A DNA stretch of 64,000 bases from Cycas panzhihuaensis (GCA_023213395.1 CM041465.1:57915741-57979740), one strand, 5' to 3'. Shown: positions 11,951-25,034, counted from the first letter of the stretch. Notes: generated by a model from the sequence alone, not told the origin. Program-made: numbers and translations.

Positions 11951-12719
11951 TAAGATTATTTTAATTGCTTAAACTTTGGTATTTAAGGTTAGGTATTACT
12001 TTATTGAGAGTGGTAAATATTCATATAGTGCCATGGACAATGACATCTTTATTAATATGCAACAAGTGGTATTGTACCAAAATTATACTAGGTGTATCTA
12101 TTTAAGCCAATTATTTTATTTATCCCTTATGTAAATTTTAAGAAATCCCTTTAAGCATTTATTAAATATTTTTTTTTTATTAGATATATGACAATAATTA
12201 TGAGAAGGCTTTAATTTTTTTTATCTTTATCAGTGCAGTTTCCCCACTAATCTTTCCTCAAGGGGATCCAAGTGGGACGACAACCTCCCTTGGTCGAGAG
12301 GGATGCGAGAATCTAGATCATTCATCAAAAAGCAAAAATCTAAGGCTCAAAACATATCAAATTATAAAGGGAATCTAGGATGTTCATAAAAAAGTCTTAG
12401 ATTTGATGGCTATGATTGATGTGCCTTTTTTGTAACCTATTTTTAGGGTAATTGTATCACATTGCATTATATTGCATCACATAGTAAAGGAGGCGGCTAT
12501 TGGTTGTTACTGCTATGGAAATTCTGTGAAGACTACATGTACAATCTTTCATTCCTGACTAATGAAGATTGATACCTTTCTTATGTGGATATTTCCCTAG
12601 CACTTTACTAGGGTTCTACTACGTTAAAATTTGTATACAAAATAATGTGTATGTTGAATAATCTCTGGTTTTAAATGCTTACATTTCTTACAGTTTCAAA
12701 TCCTTATTATTATTGCAAA

Positions 12720-13293
12720 ATAGTTAGATCTTGGTGGCTGGTTTTGGTCAATCAGACTAAGTTTTCTCAGCATTCTTCACCATCAATTTGTAAGTGGTAT
12801 GCAACACTCATTAATTTTTATGCACATTATTAGAAATAACTCCTACTAAAAATTGCTAATGAATTTTAGGTCCTTGTTGTAAATTATTCTCTTTTGGAGA
12901 TAATATAACCTATATACTTCTCTAGTGAAAATTCTTAGTCTAAAGAGTTATGTCATCTTAATTGGTATGAAATGTACATATTTAATAAGCCTAACTACTA
13001 CTAAGAATATTGCGACCTTTACTTTTTTATGGGTTTATGCCCAAAATGAAATCCATGAACATATCTTTAGATTTTTGCTATTGGATTAATAATGGTAGTA
13101 GTAGGCTAGGAGTTTGTCCATTTTTTGCCTTTTGCCTTTGGCATGCATCACATTCTAGCACATACTTTTCAACTTTTCCTTTATCTCAGACCAATCAAAG
13201 GAATCACTAATATGTGGATGTCTTTGTTATACCCATATAACCTATTGTTAGTAGCTCATAGTATTCTTGTAATATTTTAGGGATGAATTATGC
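12720..13293 (-). pseudogene. Ty3/gypsy element 1, integrase fragment
   Basis: Minus-strand translation gives a decayed gypsy integrase: a Cys/Lys-rich zinc-binding end (MCQNVMHAKGKRQK), a segment equivalent to the first catalytic block, then FLVVVRLIKYVHFIPI, and further on VYRLYYLQ and KDLKFISNFW, which correspond to the second catalytic Asp region. Stops and frameshifts are many. The integrase ends abruptly at 13294, where another LTR element begins; RNase H and reverse transcriptase of the same element resume beyond it at 16686. Confidence 0.75.
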
Positions 13294-13298
13294 ATTTT

Positions 13299-13581
13299 TA
13301 TTAGAAAACACTTTAATAATATATCAATAATGTAAATGCATAATGAAATATAATAGAAATGAATATAACATAGATAACATAATAATACCACAAATACTAA
13401 GATTGTAAATAATATTCATCATAACTCAATATTCTTCACACACCTCACATACATATATCATATACTCTAAATGGTCATATATAGTACTATTATGGGTTTG
13501 GTATGGGTTTGATGTATACTCCACTTCATGTGAGATATATCCTAGATAAATGTGCATTACTAATAATTTGATATTCCAACA
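13299..13581 (-). repeat. 3' LTR (left) of the 13299-16680 element
   Basis: Aligns over its whole length with 16398-16680 at the same length (283 bp) with scattered substitutions. It ends TTCCAACA where the right copy has TTCTAATA. Confidence 0.8.
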
Positions 13582-13590
13582 CTCCCCTTT
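13582..13590 (-). other. polypurine tract
   Basis: Minus-strand AAAGGGGAG abuts the TGTTGGAATATC start of the 3' LTR, the expected position for second-strand priming. Confidence 0.6.
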
Positions 13591-13979
13591 AATGCACATT
13601 TCGATACATCAATATATATTTAAATTACCAATGTTTGATTCTTGGAAACTTATTGAAGATGATATTTGGTATCGATACTTTTGTCTTCAACTAGATCTAG
13701 GTGTTCATCTTGACTTTGTTGTTCAACTTGCCTTTGTTGTTCTTGACTACAGTGATGATACCTATTGATGTCGATGTACCTCATTATACCTAGAATTATT
13801 AGTGTCATCATTAGTTGTAAAGAATATCCAAAATGAAATTTAAATTCTAATTCAATGTATTGAATATCTATAGATGGTATCGAGAAAACTATTTATTGTA
13901 GTTTTTCAAGTATTTCTATAAAATAAGTTGTTGTAGGAATATTTGCTTTAACTTTTATTTCTGCTTCAAGAGCATCCAT

Positions 13980-14470
13980 TTTAATTTCTATTTTTGCTTC
14001 AAGAACATCTATTTCAACTTCTCTCTCTTTATCTTTTCAATTTCTTAGTTTGGATTCAACTTCAATTTCAATCTTTATACCTTCTTCGACTTTCGAATAA
14101 AAAATATCACTTGTTTTTTTTATAACAACTTCTTCATTAATAACTTCTTTAATGATAAATTCATCAATGATAGATTCATCTTCAACATTCTCATGTGTAG
14201 TAATAATGTCAACATTCTCAACAATAATATATTTAACAATGGATTCAATATATTTAGATTCAATAACAGGTTCATTTTCAGTATTTTTAGATTTAGTAAC
14301 AGAGTCATTTTCAATAACATTTCTTGTTCAACAATTTCCTATTCAACAACTTTTTTTTCATGTGTTTGGCTTACCTTTTCTTGTTAGACTTTTCCTTGAG
14401 TATCAACTGATTTTTGTAGTGGTTTGTAGTAAAGCTCTTTCAACTTGTCTAATAATTCTTTTGATGTAAT
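13980..14470 (-). pseudogene. low-complexity gag-like reading frame
   Basis: The minus strand encodes LKELYYKPLQKSVDTQGKV, then after stops a long acidic stretch with repeated words such as VIESKYIESIVKYIIVENV and IIDEFIIKEVINEEVVIKK, ending near IEIEVESKL. The start resembles the end of a copia-type gag but there is no domain I can name. It could be the element's own structural protein or a decayed repeat. Confidence 0.35.
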
Positions 14471-15169
14471 GATATATCATATCTACAAATATATATCGCT
14501 TTCCAAGGAAACAACAATGTAATTAACTGCTATTATATCATTTTGTGCCTGAATATAGACTTCATGTCTCTTACTACTATCAACTCTTAATTCAACAAGT
14601 GGTGGTATGACATATCTTTCAATGGGAACTTCCTATAAAACTTTTTTTGCTAATTGGATTTTATTCTTTTTGACCAATAAGGATAATTTCTTCCATTGAG
14701 TTTAGGACACATAAGAAATGAAGATTCCATTCTACTGATAAAATCAACTAAGATAGATGTAGGACTTTATGAACATCATGTTCATCAAGTTTTTTATAAT
14801 TCTAGTAATATGCATCAACTTTGAAGTAAAATTTTTCAATGAAAAGTTTACTAAAATACCTTAAATCATAGTCTAGACTGAAGTACTCTAAATTAGAATT
14901 TTAATGGATGAAATGGTTTGAAAATTAGACTCTTGATAACAAAAGTATAGGCAAAAAAACATAAATACTTCAAAATGATAAAAAAAAAACAATTGGAAGA
15001 CCTTTGTCCCTTCTCACCTTTAGCACTTAATCACTTGATAATTGCAAGTGACAACTTACTTTGGAATGGGGGTCTGCACACTAACATTCCAATTTACTTA
15101 ATTTTTTTTAAAAACTTAACAAAAAAAAAAAAAACCAAAGTAAAAAATCGCAACCTAATCAATCGTTAA

Positions 15170-16390
15170 CGTGAACCCTCCACGTGGCAAAAAAAAAGCC
15201 AAAATCGAATTTTGTCCAAGCTGCGAGAGGTGTGAGATCGCGTGAGTCCACAAACGAATTGAATTTAGCCCTGCGATTCAGATTCTCTTCAACTGACGAA
15301 GAGCAAATTACAGAGTCCTACAAAGAAATCGAAACCTCCACCAAAAATTAACTGAATCAACACATACATTAATCACTGGGGTATAATACACAGTCTTCCT
15401 TCACCAAAATTAACTGAAGAATCCGAACACCCCCTCGTTGTGAGAGACATGGGACTGAAACTTGTGACTTCCAACTACGACCACGATGGCGCACTGTGGA
15501 CGGTCAACTACTCAGACGCAGGCTCAGATTCCTGAGCTGTCGCAGTAGGAGCGCAACAGTGTGGCTTTTGGTGTTGGATCGCGGTGAATAATGTCATATG
15601 CCACGTTTCCAAAGAAATTTCTAAGTGCTAAGTTTGTTGACAGAGGATTTGATGAGAGGGCTGTAGATCTGTGGTGCAGGGTTGGAGGAAGCCAATAACT
15701 CTAGGTGAATGCAATATGATTGCTAAGGTGAAACGGGTATTAGCGGATGATATCGTGTAGGCTGTTTCTTTGCTAGGTGTAGTTCAACCAGGAAAGTAAC
15801 AATATTCTGTTGCAGGCTCTGGAAGAAGGCCTACATTTAATAGCCAGAATCCAATTGAATAAAGCTTAACCAAATTGAACAGGATCTTCAACAAAGCTCG
15901 ACCATAGGGTCTCTTATTAGCAGAATGTCAGTCCTTTTAATGGAGGCAAGAGCTCTTTACATGAAAAACACCTAAGGCTTATCTGTCAGGAAGTGTAATC
16001 GAACAGCTGAAACAGAGTTGCTGTTGCATTGACAAAACAGTGGGTGCCAAAGAATATATATTGTGCTCCATCAAGATAACCGTATATATAGGGTTACGCA
16101 CATAGAATGACAGTTCAACAGAGGCAGTGCAAATTCAGAATAAAAAACAAAGTGAAACGCCTGGAATGTTCAAATGGCGTGCAACTATAATTTAGGGTTT
16201 CACTTCAATGTAACCACAAATAGTAGGCAGGTCCAACTGAGTCACTTCCTCAAGAAAAACACCTCACACAATGAACACCATGAGTATTAACAAGGGTTTC
16301 ACCTTAACATAACCACGAATAAACGACAAATTATCAAACTTGCAATGGATGAAAATTCTCTCAACTTTGTTTTGACTTCACCTTAACTAT
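15170..16390. other. unidentified internal segment of higher GC
   Basis: Within the 13299-16680 element this segment has a base composition unlike its neighbours, with CACGTGGC at 15181, several CG-rich words and a TATATATA-type box near 16084 next to the GGGTTACGCAC stretch. No protein similarity is seen on either strand. It may be leader sequence or acquired host DNA. Confidence 0.3.
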
Positions 16391-16397
16391 AATTCTA

Positions 16398-16680
16398 TAT
16401 TAGAAAATATTTTGATAATATTTCAACAATGCAAAGGTGTAATGAAATATGATAGAAATGAGCATATCATAAATAACATAAAAATATTATAGATACTATG
16501 ATCATAAATGATATTTATCATGATTCAATATTCTTCACATATTTTATATGTATATATCATATACTATCCATATTTATATATAGTACCATTGTGGGTTTAG
16601 TGTGGGCTTGATGTGGATCCCACCTTATATAAGATATCTCTTAAAGAGATGTGCATTACCAATAATTTGATATTCTAATA
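16398..16680 (-). repeat. 5' LTR (right) of the 13299-16680 element
   Basis: Same length as the left LTR and collinear with it. It is followed by the TSD ATTTT and then by gypsy RNase H sequence on the minus strand. Confidence 0.8.
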
Positions 16681-16685
16681 ATTTT

Positions 16686-19600
16686 GTCGTATCTATATGT
16701 GTGTGTCTATGTGTCTATGTAATGCTTATAAAAATTTATTATATTTTTAACTCTTGAATTGGCGTTTTAGGTTCTTGTATCAATTTTAATGATGATTTCT
16801 TTTTCTTTGAGTAGTTTTAATATTAGTCTTAGATTTCCTTGGTCCAACTTCATTCTATAATTAATATTACTATTAGTATAGGTTCATCATGTTTTCGAAA
16901 TAGTGCATATGTTACTAGGTTCTCTTCTCCCTTCTTATAAACAATTTCAAATTCAAAAGCTTAAATTTTGCCAAACCTTTTTTGTTATTTTCCTGAGAGA
17001 GTGAGCTCCTATAATAAAATTTTTAGGCCACTACAACCTATTTTAACAATAAACTTACTAGCAAGTAGGTATCGATGTTATTTCTCTAGTGCATGCATTA
17101 TAACTAGCATTTATTTATTACAAATTGGCAGCCTTCTCCCTTTGTCATTTAGCTTCACACTCTCCAGTGCTATAGGATGGTTGTTCTACATGTAAAGAGC
17201 TCCAATGTCTATTCTAGATACATCACATTATAAATTAATCAACTAGTTGAAGTTTGGTGTTGCCAATACCAATGTAGCTTCTTTTAATATTTTGAAGTCC
17301 TTACCTACTTCTAAGATTTATGTGAAGGCACCCTCCTTAAATACATCCATTAGTTAGGCACTAATGTTAAAGCAAATTTTAACAAAGCATCTATAAAAGC
17401 TTGTCAAGTTGAGAAAACCTCTAAGTTTTTAAATGATCTTTGGTATTGGCCAATCCATAATTATTTGGATCTTTGTTTTAGCCACCTGACCTCTTGTGCG
17501 ATTTCAATGTGACCTAGGTACTCAGGCTATTATTTGTTGAAAGAGCACTTCAAATGTTTTTTACATAAAGTTGGTTTGCTTCTAGCACTTATGGTACTAT
17601 ATTCTCATCTCAAATGCTTATGCTAAATTTTAGAATAGATGAGAATACCATTGAAGAATACTAGGACAAACATATGTAATATTGTAATGAATACTTTGTT
17701 CATAGTTGTTTGGAAGGTTGCTCAAGTATTAATAAGTCTAAGTGGCATGACTCCATATTTATAGTGTCTGTGTGTATTTAGAATGTCATTTTGTGGTGGT
17801 CCTCCATTTTGATTATAAGAAGTTGTATCTTTACTACAAACCTAATTTAGAAAAATATTGAAGTCTATGAAGTTCATCAAGTATGTCGTCAATTTGTGAC
17901 AAGGAAAATTTGTTTTTAATGGCAATCTTATTAAGTGCTCTATAATCCACACATGAATGATATGATCCATCATTTTTCCTTACTAGGAGTACTTGGGCTA
18001 GCTTTTACTATGCATTATCACACCCATCTCTAGTAGTTATATTGTGGTCTTTATCTTAGTTTTGTGCTTCTTACAATATTAGTTTACTTATGCTATTATT
18101 GGGGGTTGATTTAGTACAACTTTAATATAATGTTTCATACCTCTATCTAATAGAAGGGCCTTGGATGGATCCTGGAATACTTGTTTGTGGTCATAGAGGG
18201 CCCTTTCCATTTCCTCGAACTTTCTTATTGGGATTACTTCCTTTGAGTTGTCATCTTTAAATGTGTCGTGTGTTATAACTACCTTCAAATATAGTTGTGC
18301 AATGAATCCTACATATCCTTATTATCTAGGGTGTTAGTATTTGGATTCCCCATAAAGTAAAATTGATTCCATTTTGTTCAAGTTGCAAGAACCCTTCAAC
18401 TAGGCCTTTGTTGTATGTGTCTAATGTCCTTAGACACTCAACTGCCAAGACTATTTATTCCTCCTATAGGTAGTGTGAAGTCAAAATTCATATCAATCTC
18501 CCATGGTTATTTTTAGGCCCTTGATTTCCATGTTGCACTATAAGCTTTATTTTCCAGTGTTGATACACTAAAGCCCATGATGTGTTCAATGTGTAAATCC
18601 AATTGTTATGCCTTTTAAGAGTTAACAAAGTTGTGAGTGCTCCCAAAATCTATAAGAATTGCCACCTTGATCTTCTTAATACAATATACTATTTCTAATA
18701 TGCTGAGATTTTGTAACCTAGCTATTGTTGCAATAGATATCTTGGGTTGTTTTGTCTTGGTTATATTTTTTTATCACTTCATTATCTTCCTCCTCAATAT
18801 CTAATTATGTTAGGTTTTCTACAATTTTAGATAAATATACTTGCTTTTGTGTCATCTTGCATGTTTTAGGCTAGTCTAGTGTTTGCCTTTTATAACATGG
18901 GCCCCTTTTTTCTTTCTTGAAGCTCTCTTAATGACAAGTCACTTTTAGTTGGTTTTGGTACTATTACATAATTACTCAAATTTGGGGTTGCGCCGAGATA
19001 ATTTCCAGTTATCACCTATATTCTTTATGGGATTATTGATCTATTATATACTACCCAATCTCATGCTTTTAGTTGTTAAACAAAGCTAATGCCTTCTTCA
19101 AGTATTTGAGGGGCACTTACATAACTTTGCATTTAATGCCCCTCACAAATTCCCAATTTTGAAATCTAGTTCTTATTCAAGGTGTATGCCTTCCTTACTA
19201 AGCAATCTCTCAAAATTTTCCAGGTAGTCTAAAACTAATATTTCTTTGTAGAAGATGTGAGCGAGTTAGACATGGTACAATCATCCCTAATTTTTTTAGC
19301 TTAAGTAAGAAAGTCACCTCCAAATTTATTGTAATAAAGGCCTCTTTCTACTACAACCTTAAACTAAGCATTCCCCCCTTTTTAGTATGTTTAGTATAAA
19401 TTGCACATTGTCTAAGTTAAATGCAATATTTCTATCCAAAAATACACTTTATAATTTGGCAAATCATCCTTCCAATTCAATCTAGTTGTTAAACCCATAC
19501 GTGGGAACACATACCTAAATCTTGAATTTGAATTGTCATTTTTTGTTTCATTGGATGGTGACATCTTTTGTTAGTTTAAGCTATAGGCTGCAAGATTTTC
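16686..19600 (-). pseudogene. Ty3/gypsy element 1, gag to RNase H
   Basis: Minus-strand order: a gag remnant (about 19600-18900), a protease with ILIDFGSTHNFVNS (about 18640), a linker open from 18288 to 18088, reverse transcriptase from about 18060 (CVDYRALNKIAIKNK, then IDDILDELHRLQYFSKL) through the connection (about 17450-17250), and RNase H (KLNDKGRRLPICNKEMLVIMHALEKY is the recognisable core, here written in part). The YxDD region is too decayed to read. Stops occur in every domain. The integrase of the same element is at 12720-13293. Confidence 0.8.
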
Positions 19601-19621
19601 CTTGTGTGACTTCTCTTAAAT

Positions 19622-19668
19622 TATATGTGTGTGTGTGTGTGTGTGTGTAGACACACACACACATATAT
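19622..19668. repeat. (GT)n-TAG-(AC)n hairpin microsatellite
   Basis: A GT run of about 12 units is followed by AG and then an ACACAC run, flanked by ATAT on both sides, so the two halves are reverse complements. It lies in gag remnant DNA of gypsy element 1. Confidence 0.85.
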
Positions 19669-20430
19669 TCTCAATTCTATTTTACCCATCTCATGGTTCT
19701 TTCTACCATTCTTATAATTTTTTTGGTCTAAACTATTAAGCTTTGAAGGTTTATGTATATTATGCTTTGTACAATATCCAACATTTCTATATTCATCTTT
19801 ATTGTAGGAACTTTAGTAAAGAAGTTTGAGCCTTCCGACTTTGTACCTGATGGGATCTTTAGTACTACTTTCTTGGATGGCATGTTATTACTGTTTACTT
19901 CCTTATAGACCAACTTTGTACCTTAAATGAAAGACTTGTTATTATGCATGGTTACTAATACTCAATAAGCTACTATAATTTACTCAAACTTACAGCTTAA
20001 GTGCCCCCCATTATTTTATTTTATTTTATGGAAAGAGGTATAAAAAAAACTTCAATAAATATGGCCCAATTTGATTTGGAGTTAATGTAGCTTTCAAAGC
20101 TACCTTTAAAGTTGACAAAAGATTTAAAAGTTTGGACCAATAATAATATCCCTCATAAAATTTATTATAACCCCTTCGTCCAATGTCCAAATTGAGTGAA
20201 ACCCTTTTCAACAGAAACTAGGCTCTAATTTTCCTATAACAAAAAGCATATGAGTTTAACTAAGTGCTTGTAGCATTCGAGGTTGTCACCATAAATTGAG
20301 ATAATAGATTTTCCAACCTATAGAAAGGACCTAATAACAAGTAGAAATTGAATTTCTTATATCTCTATAACTTTTGATAAAAAAAAATGCAATATAATAC
20401 TTCAAATTTTATGGTACAAATGTGGTCATT

Positions 20431-20949
20431 TGTAGTAATCCAGACATCTTAGAAAACAATTTGGTCAACCTCCTTTTGAGTAGTCAAACCGACTTCAGTT
20501 TAGGAAGGTTTAGTTTCATTTCAGTCTTACATTTTGGTCAATTTTAAGACTAGTTCTTGGTCAACTTCTAGAGGGATTTTGACTGTCCATTTTATAGGCA
20601 ATTTGAGCGCCTATTTAAAGAGGAAGTTGAGGCAACATTAGAGGATCATCTTAGAGATTTATGGACTATGATAAACTTGACCTTTGGGTAGCAATTATGA
20701 AGGGCACATCGCCTTAAAGATGGACCACTGTTTCAGCCTTACATCCAAGTATATTTAGGTAATATTGTATATATTGAGTTGTTATCAATGTATACTATTT
20801 ATTTTCCATAATTTCATACTTTGTATTATTGTTATATTTCTTTTTTATTGTTGTAATTTCTTTTATTTTATGAGTATATTTTAGGGGATTATTTATCACC
20901 AGAGTATGTAATAGTAATTCCAAGACTTCGTTCTATAACTTTCATTATA
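20431..20949 (+). repeat. 5' LTR of gypsy element 2
   Basis: Starts TGTAGTAAT, matches 25035-25478 for most of its length and is followed by the PBS. Confidence 0.8.
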
Positions 20950-21057
20950 AGTAGTATCAAAGCTTTGTTTCGAAGTGAGAAATAAAAGGCATTCCTTAAG
21001 AAAATAGGGTATAATTTTTTTCCCTAGAACCGAACTCAGGTCAAAAAAATCTATTAA

Positions 21058-22060
21058 ATGGTGAACCAAGCCTCAAAGATGATTACAAATGTATCCCAAT
21101 AGGTGGATGTAATTAACAAGAGTGTAGCTCTACTATTTGGCCAATTCAAGCAAATAAAAATGAATGTTTCAGAATACTATAAACATAATCTGGACTCGAC
21201 CATTGAACATAGGTCCTTAAATATGCTAGAAATTAGAGGAATATGTAGCGAAAGAAGAAAATGATCAAGAAGATCAAGTTGGCCTAAGACTCAAAAGAAC
21301 CAAATTCTTTTTAGAAATGTTTAACCTAAAAAAATCCAAAGACATCTGCAATTGGTTTTTATAATCAAAGATCTACTTCAAGGCAACCCCCATGATCAAC
21401 AAAGAGAAATTGGTGGTTGTTGCTCTACATCTTTATGGAAAAGCCCTAAAATGGTATCATTGGTGGCAAAGGTTTTATGAAGGGATAAGCCATTTTAATT
21501 GGTCTTTCCTAAAAAAGTATATAATCAAGCAATATGAAGATACTTCCAACATGGATTACTTCACTCAACTCACAAGACTACAACAGATAGAGTTTAGCTC
21601 ACAAGACTACAATAAACGAGGTCCATACAAGCTTATACAAAATAGTTTTAAGCCTTTCATAGCTTCATAGAAATTGATATTAGCAAAAAGCTGTTAATTG
21701 AAGTATATATTATAGGGCTTAAAGGGGACATTAGGTACTACCTGAAGACGTTAGATGTAAGCCTTCTCAGCGATACCATTCCACATGCCCAGAACATTGA
21801 AGCTGAATTTAGAAAGAGTAGACAATATTTTGTTCAATGGGTTGAACCTCCATAATATCCTAGTCAACAATTCCAACCAAATTAGACTCAAGTAGGGACA
21901 AACGTTAGGGCTCCCATTGCCAAGAAAAAATATGAGCTTCTATCACAGACTGAGCATATTAGGAATGGAACTTGTTTCCATTATGAAGGAAAATATAACA
22001 GAGATCATACATGTCCCGCTGGGAAGATGTTTGTAATAAACAATGAAGAAGAAAACATCC
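21058..22060 (+). pseudogene. gypsy element 2 gag
   Basis: From an ATG at 21058 (MVNQASKMITN) the gag core is readable, with the best open part at 21392-21670: LHLYGKALKWYHWWQRF and FNWSFLKKYIIKQYE are typical of plant gypsy gag. A decayed zinc knuckle (CFHYEGKYNRDHTCP) lies at about 21970-22020. Stops and frameshifts interrupt the frame. Confidence 0.7.
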
Positions 22061-22199
22061 CATAGGGAGTAGATGAAGAAATTTTAGTTGAAGAAGTTAG
22101 AGTAGACGAAGGTGAAGTTGAGAATGACGACCTTCTAAATACCAATCTAGAGGACATCCAGATTTCACTCTAGGCAATCACCGAGGAGGTTTGTGTACC

Positions 22200-23900
22200 T
22201 CAAACCCTAGGGTTTTTAGGGGTAATAAAAAATATGGAAATCTCAATTTTGGTAGTAGGAGTACCCACAATTTCATAAATTGACCTACAAGAAAGAAACT
22301 AGGTCTCTAGATTAAGCTACTAAATATTTTTCAAGTGGTCATTGCCGATGGGAGAATTATGCTTTACAAAGTATATTACCTGCAGGTTAACTTACAAATT
22401 GCAAATTATACCACCACATCCAATATGTTTGCCATGCCAATTAGAGGGGTTGACATTGCTTTGGGAGTTCAACGATTATAGACTTTAGGCAACATTGTCA
22501 CCAACTATAGAATACAGTTTATGTATTTCCACCAGAAAGGTCGTAAATACAAATTACAAGCTCCAGGTATACCACCTACACAACCGGTGTCTCAGTGAAT
22601 GGATAAATTAGACAGAAGAACCCCACTTCCTTCATGCTCTCTTATCATAAATTAACAGTAAAAGAAGTTTTGACTAAGGTCCAAGCTCTCATTGATCAGT
22701 ATAGCCAGGTGTTTGAAGAAATCCTCTAGAGTTACTCACAAGTTGTAGGTATGAGCATGCTATTGAAATTGCACCACAATAAGCTCCAATTAACATTTAG
22801 CCATAGCGTCATTCGATTCACTTTAAATAGGAAATTAAGTGCATTATATAAGAACTCCTCCAACAAAGTATCATCATTCCAAGCACCAGTCTATTTGCTT
22901 CTCTAGTCATTCTCTTCATGAAAAAGGATAGATCTTACTAAATATGTAGACATTATTGAGCTTTGAATTACATGGGGCAAGATATTTCTCTAAAATTGAC
23001 CTATGATCTGGATATTATCAAATCTACATCAAGGTTGAAGATGCTTACAAAACAATGTTTCATACTCATGAGGGATTATACAAATTTTGACTCATGCCTT
23101 TCAAATTAACAAATATTCCAACAACTTTTTAGAGTACGATAAACCAAATTCTCAAGCCATATATATGAAAATTTGTTCTAATTTTCTTTGATGATATCTT
23201 AATTTATAGCAGATCTTGGTAGAAGCACCTGGAGCATATTTGTACTATTCTATAGCTCATGTAGGAACAACAATCATTTGTCAACAAGAACAAATGTACA
23301 TTTGGTCAAATTAAGTTGGAATATTTAGGTCATACCATCACACTAGAAGAGGTAAAAATTGACCAAAAAATAAATATGAAGGAATTATCAAGTAGCCAAC
23401 TTCAAAAAACATAACTAGGGTTTGTGAATTTCTAAGAGTAGCATGGTTCATATGTAAGTTCATTAAAGGGTACACACACATAGTTGCCCCTTTAACGAAT
23501 TTGGCAAAGAATGACGCATTTATTTGGACCCAAGATGCAAAAGAGGCTTTCTAGGAACTCAAGGCAATAATGACCAAAACTCTTGTTTTGGTAATACTCA
23601 ATTTTTTCTAGTCATTCACCATTGAATGTGATGCGTTAGGATTAGGAATAGGAATAATACTTTTATAAGAAGGGTGTCTATTAGCATATGAATGCAAGAA
23701 GCTTAACACCCGTGAACACCTCAAACCTATTTGTGACAAGGAAATGCTAGCTATCATGCACGTCATACATCAATAGCTTGAAATATTTTGTTGGCCAATC
23801 ATCATTATCAAATGAACAACATAAATGAGTGAGTAAGCTACAAGCCTTTAATTTCTCAACCATCTACAAGAAAGGGAAAAAAAATGTTATTGTAGATGAT
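22200..23900 (+). pseudogene. gypsy element 2 protease, reverse transcriptase, RNase H
   Basis: The protease remnant reads GSRSTHNFIN near 22250. Reverse transcriptase starts near 22915 (KKDRSY, then ALNYM) and continues through a region equivalent to the palm domain, where the catalytic motif is no longer clear. RNase H is recognisable at about 23500-23830 (FTIECDALGLGIGI for the D-bearing strand, then a decayed HAxxxW region). Multiple stops in all parts. Confidence 0.7.
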
Positions 23901-24179
23901 TTATCTAGGGTATCGACAAGTAATCATGAAGATGAACAATTGAGAACTCAAGAAGCTTTATAATAGCTATCTCAAAAAGCTTTACAATAGATCGAAAAGG
24001 AAAACTATACCAAGTATAGTCTTCGAGGAAAATTGATCTTAAGGAGAAGAAAGGTACTAGTTCTTGCAGTTGCCACAATAAAAATAAAAGATCATAGAAG
24101 AAGCATGTTGCTCTATAATCGATGCCCATATCAGAGTGTGATATCTACCAAAGGAACAAAAATGAAAAAAAAAATTACT

Positions 24180-24450
24180 TAGCTTACTCCATCCATTGCA
24201 TGTTCCCGAACAAAAGTGGGAAGAGATATCTATGGACTTTATTACGGGACTACCTAAGCCAGAAACAAAAGACGCCATCTTCATCGTAGTAGATCAACTA
24301 ACAAAATTCACCCATTTATGAGGTATACAAACAATGACGAAGGTGCCTCAGATAGCAGAATTATTTATCAAGGAAATTTACCACCTCCATTGTTTTGTAA
24401 AAATAATTGTTAGCAACTAAGATCTCAAGTTTATGAGCAATTTTTGTTAA
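24180..24450 (+). pseudogene. gypsy element 2 integrase, internally deleted
   Basis: The translation shows [16 protein letters not shown], then [13 protein letters not shown] and IIVSN with DLKFMSNF, that is the first two catalytic Asp blocks. Immediately after MSNF the sequence jumps to a segment equivalent to the end of the integrase (LKDNLNMA) at about 24510. The block with the catalytic Glu is absent, so a deletion of the second half of the core is inferred. Confidence 0.7.
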
Positions 24451-24611
24451 ACCAGGCAAGACCTTCTAAAGCCTAGGTGGTTGAACAACAACAACAACAA
24501 ATGCTGAAAGTTTTAAAAGACAATTTGAATATGGCCTAGAACAATAAAACAACAGACAAATCTCCAAATAACATAAAGAACTTCTGCACTAGGAGGTTAG
24601 TATTTCTTCGT

Positions 24612-24977
24612 ATGCAACCATATAGAAAAACCAACTTAAAACAAGTAGGCCGATGCAAGTTACAACCCAAATTCTTCGGGCTTTACAAAATTTTGACCAA
24701 AATTGGTAAAGTACCATATCAATTAGAGCTTCCTCCTACCAGCCAGATTTACAATACATTTCATATTTCTTATCTCAAAAAGAAGCTTGGGGAACGAGTT
24801 GTGATCCAAATAGATTTTCATGTATTAGATAATAAAGGAAAAATATCAATAGGGTTGGAAGGTATTTTGCAAGCTCATACCAAAAGACTACATTCTAGAG
24901 AGATTAAAGAATACCTTATTAGGTGGAAGACAATGAATGTCAGTGATGCCACTTGGGAGACAAAAGAATGGTTGTAG
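24612..24977 (+). pseudogene. integrase C-terminus with chromodomain
   Basis: The open frame of 121 codons begins inside the integrase C-terminal region (MQPYRKTNLK, then KLQPKFFGLYKIL and AYELP-like YQLELP). Residues about 85-121 form a chromodomain: LHSREIKEYLIRWK, then DATWETKEWL, the aromatic/acidic pattern that binds methylated histone tails in chromoviruses. The ATG is internal to the ancestral polyprotein and is not a real start. This places element 2 among chromodomain gypsy elements. Confidence 0.75.
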
Positions 24978-25034
24978 CAATATCCTCATTTATTTATGCT
25001 TTAAGGGCAAAGCACGATTTCAAAGGGAGGGACT

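Larger units (their letters stand above)
13299..16680 (-). mobile_element. non-autonomous LTR element inside gypsy element 1
   Basis: A 3382-bp element with two 283-bp LTRs (13299-13581 and 16398-16680), outer termini TATTAGAA...TTCTAATA and a 5-bp TSD ATTTT (13294-13298 and 16681-16685). A purine tract (minus-strand AAAGGGGAG) lies next to the inner edge of the left LTR, giving minus orientation. No reverse transcriptase or integrase is seen. The minus strand at 13980-14470 has a long low-complexity coding-like stretch rich in Glu, Ile and Val; 15170-16390 has a different, more GC-rich composition. No PBS was recognised beside the right LTR. Confidence 0.8.
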
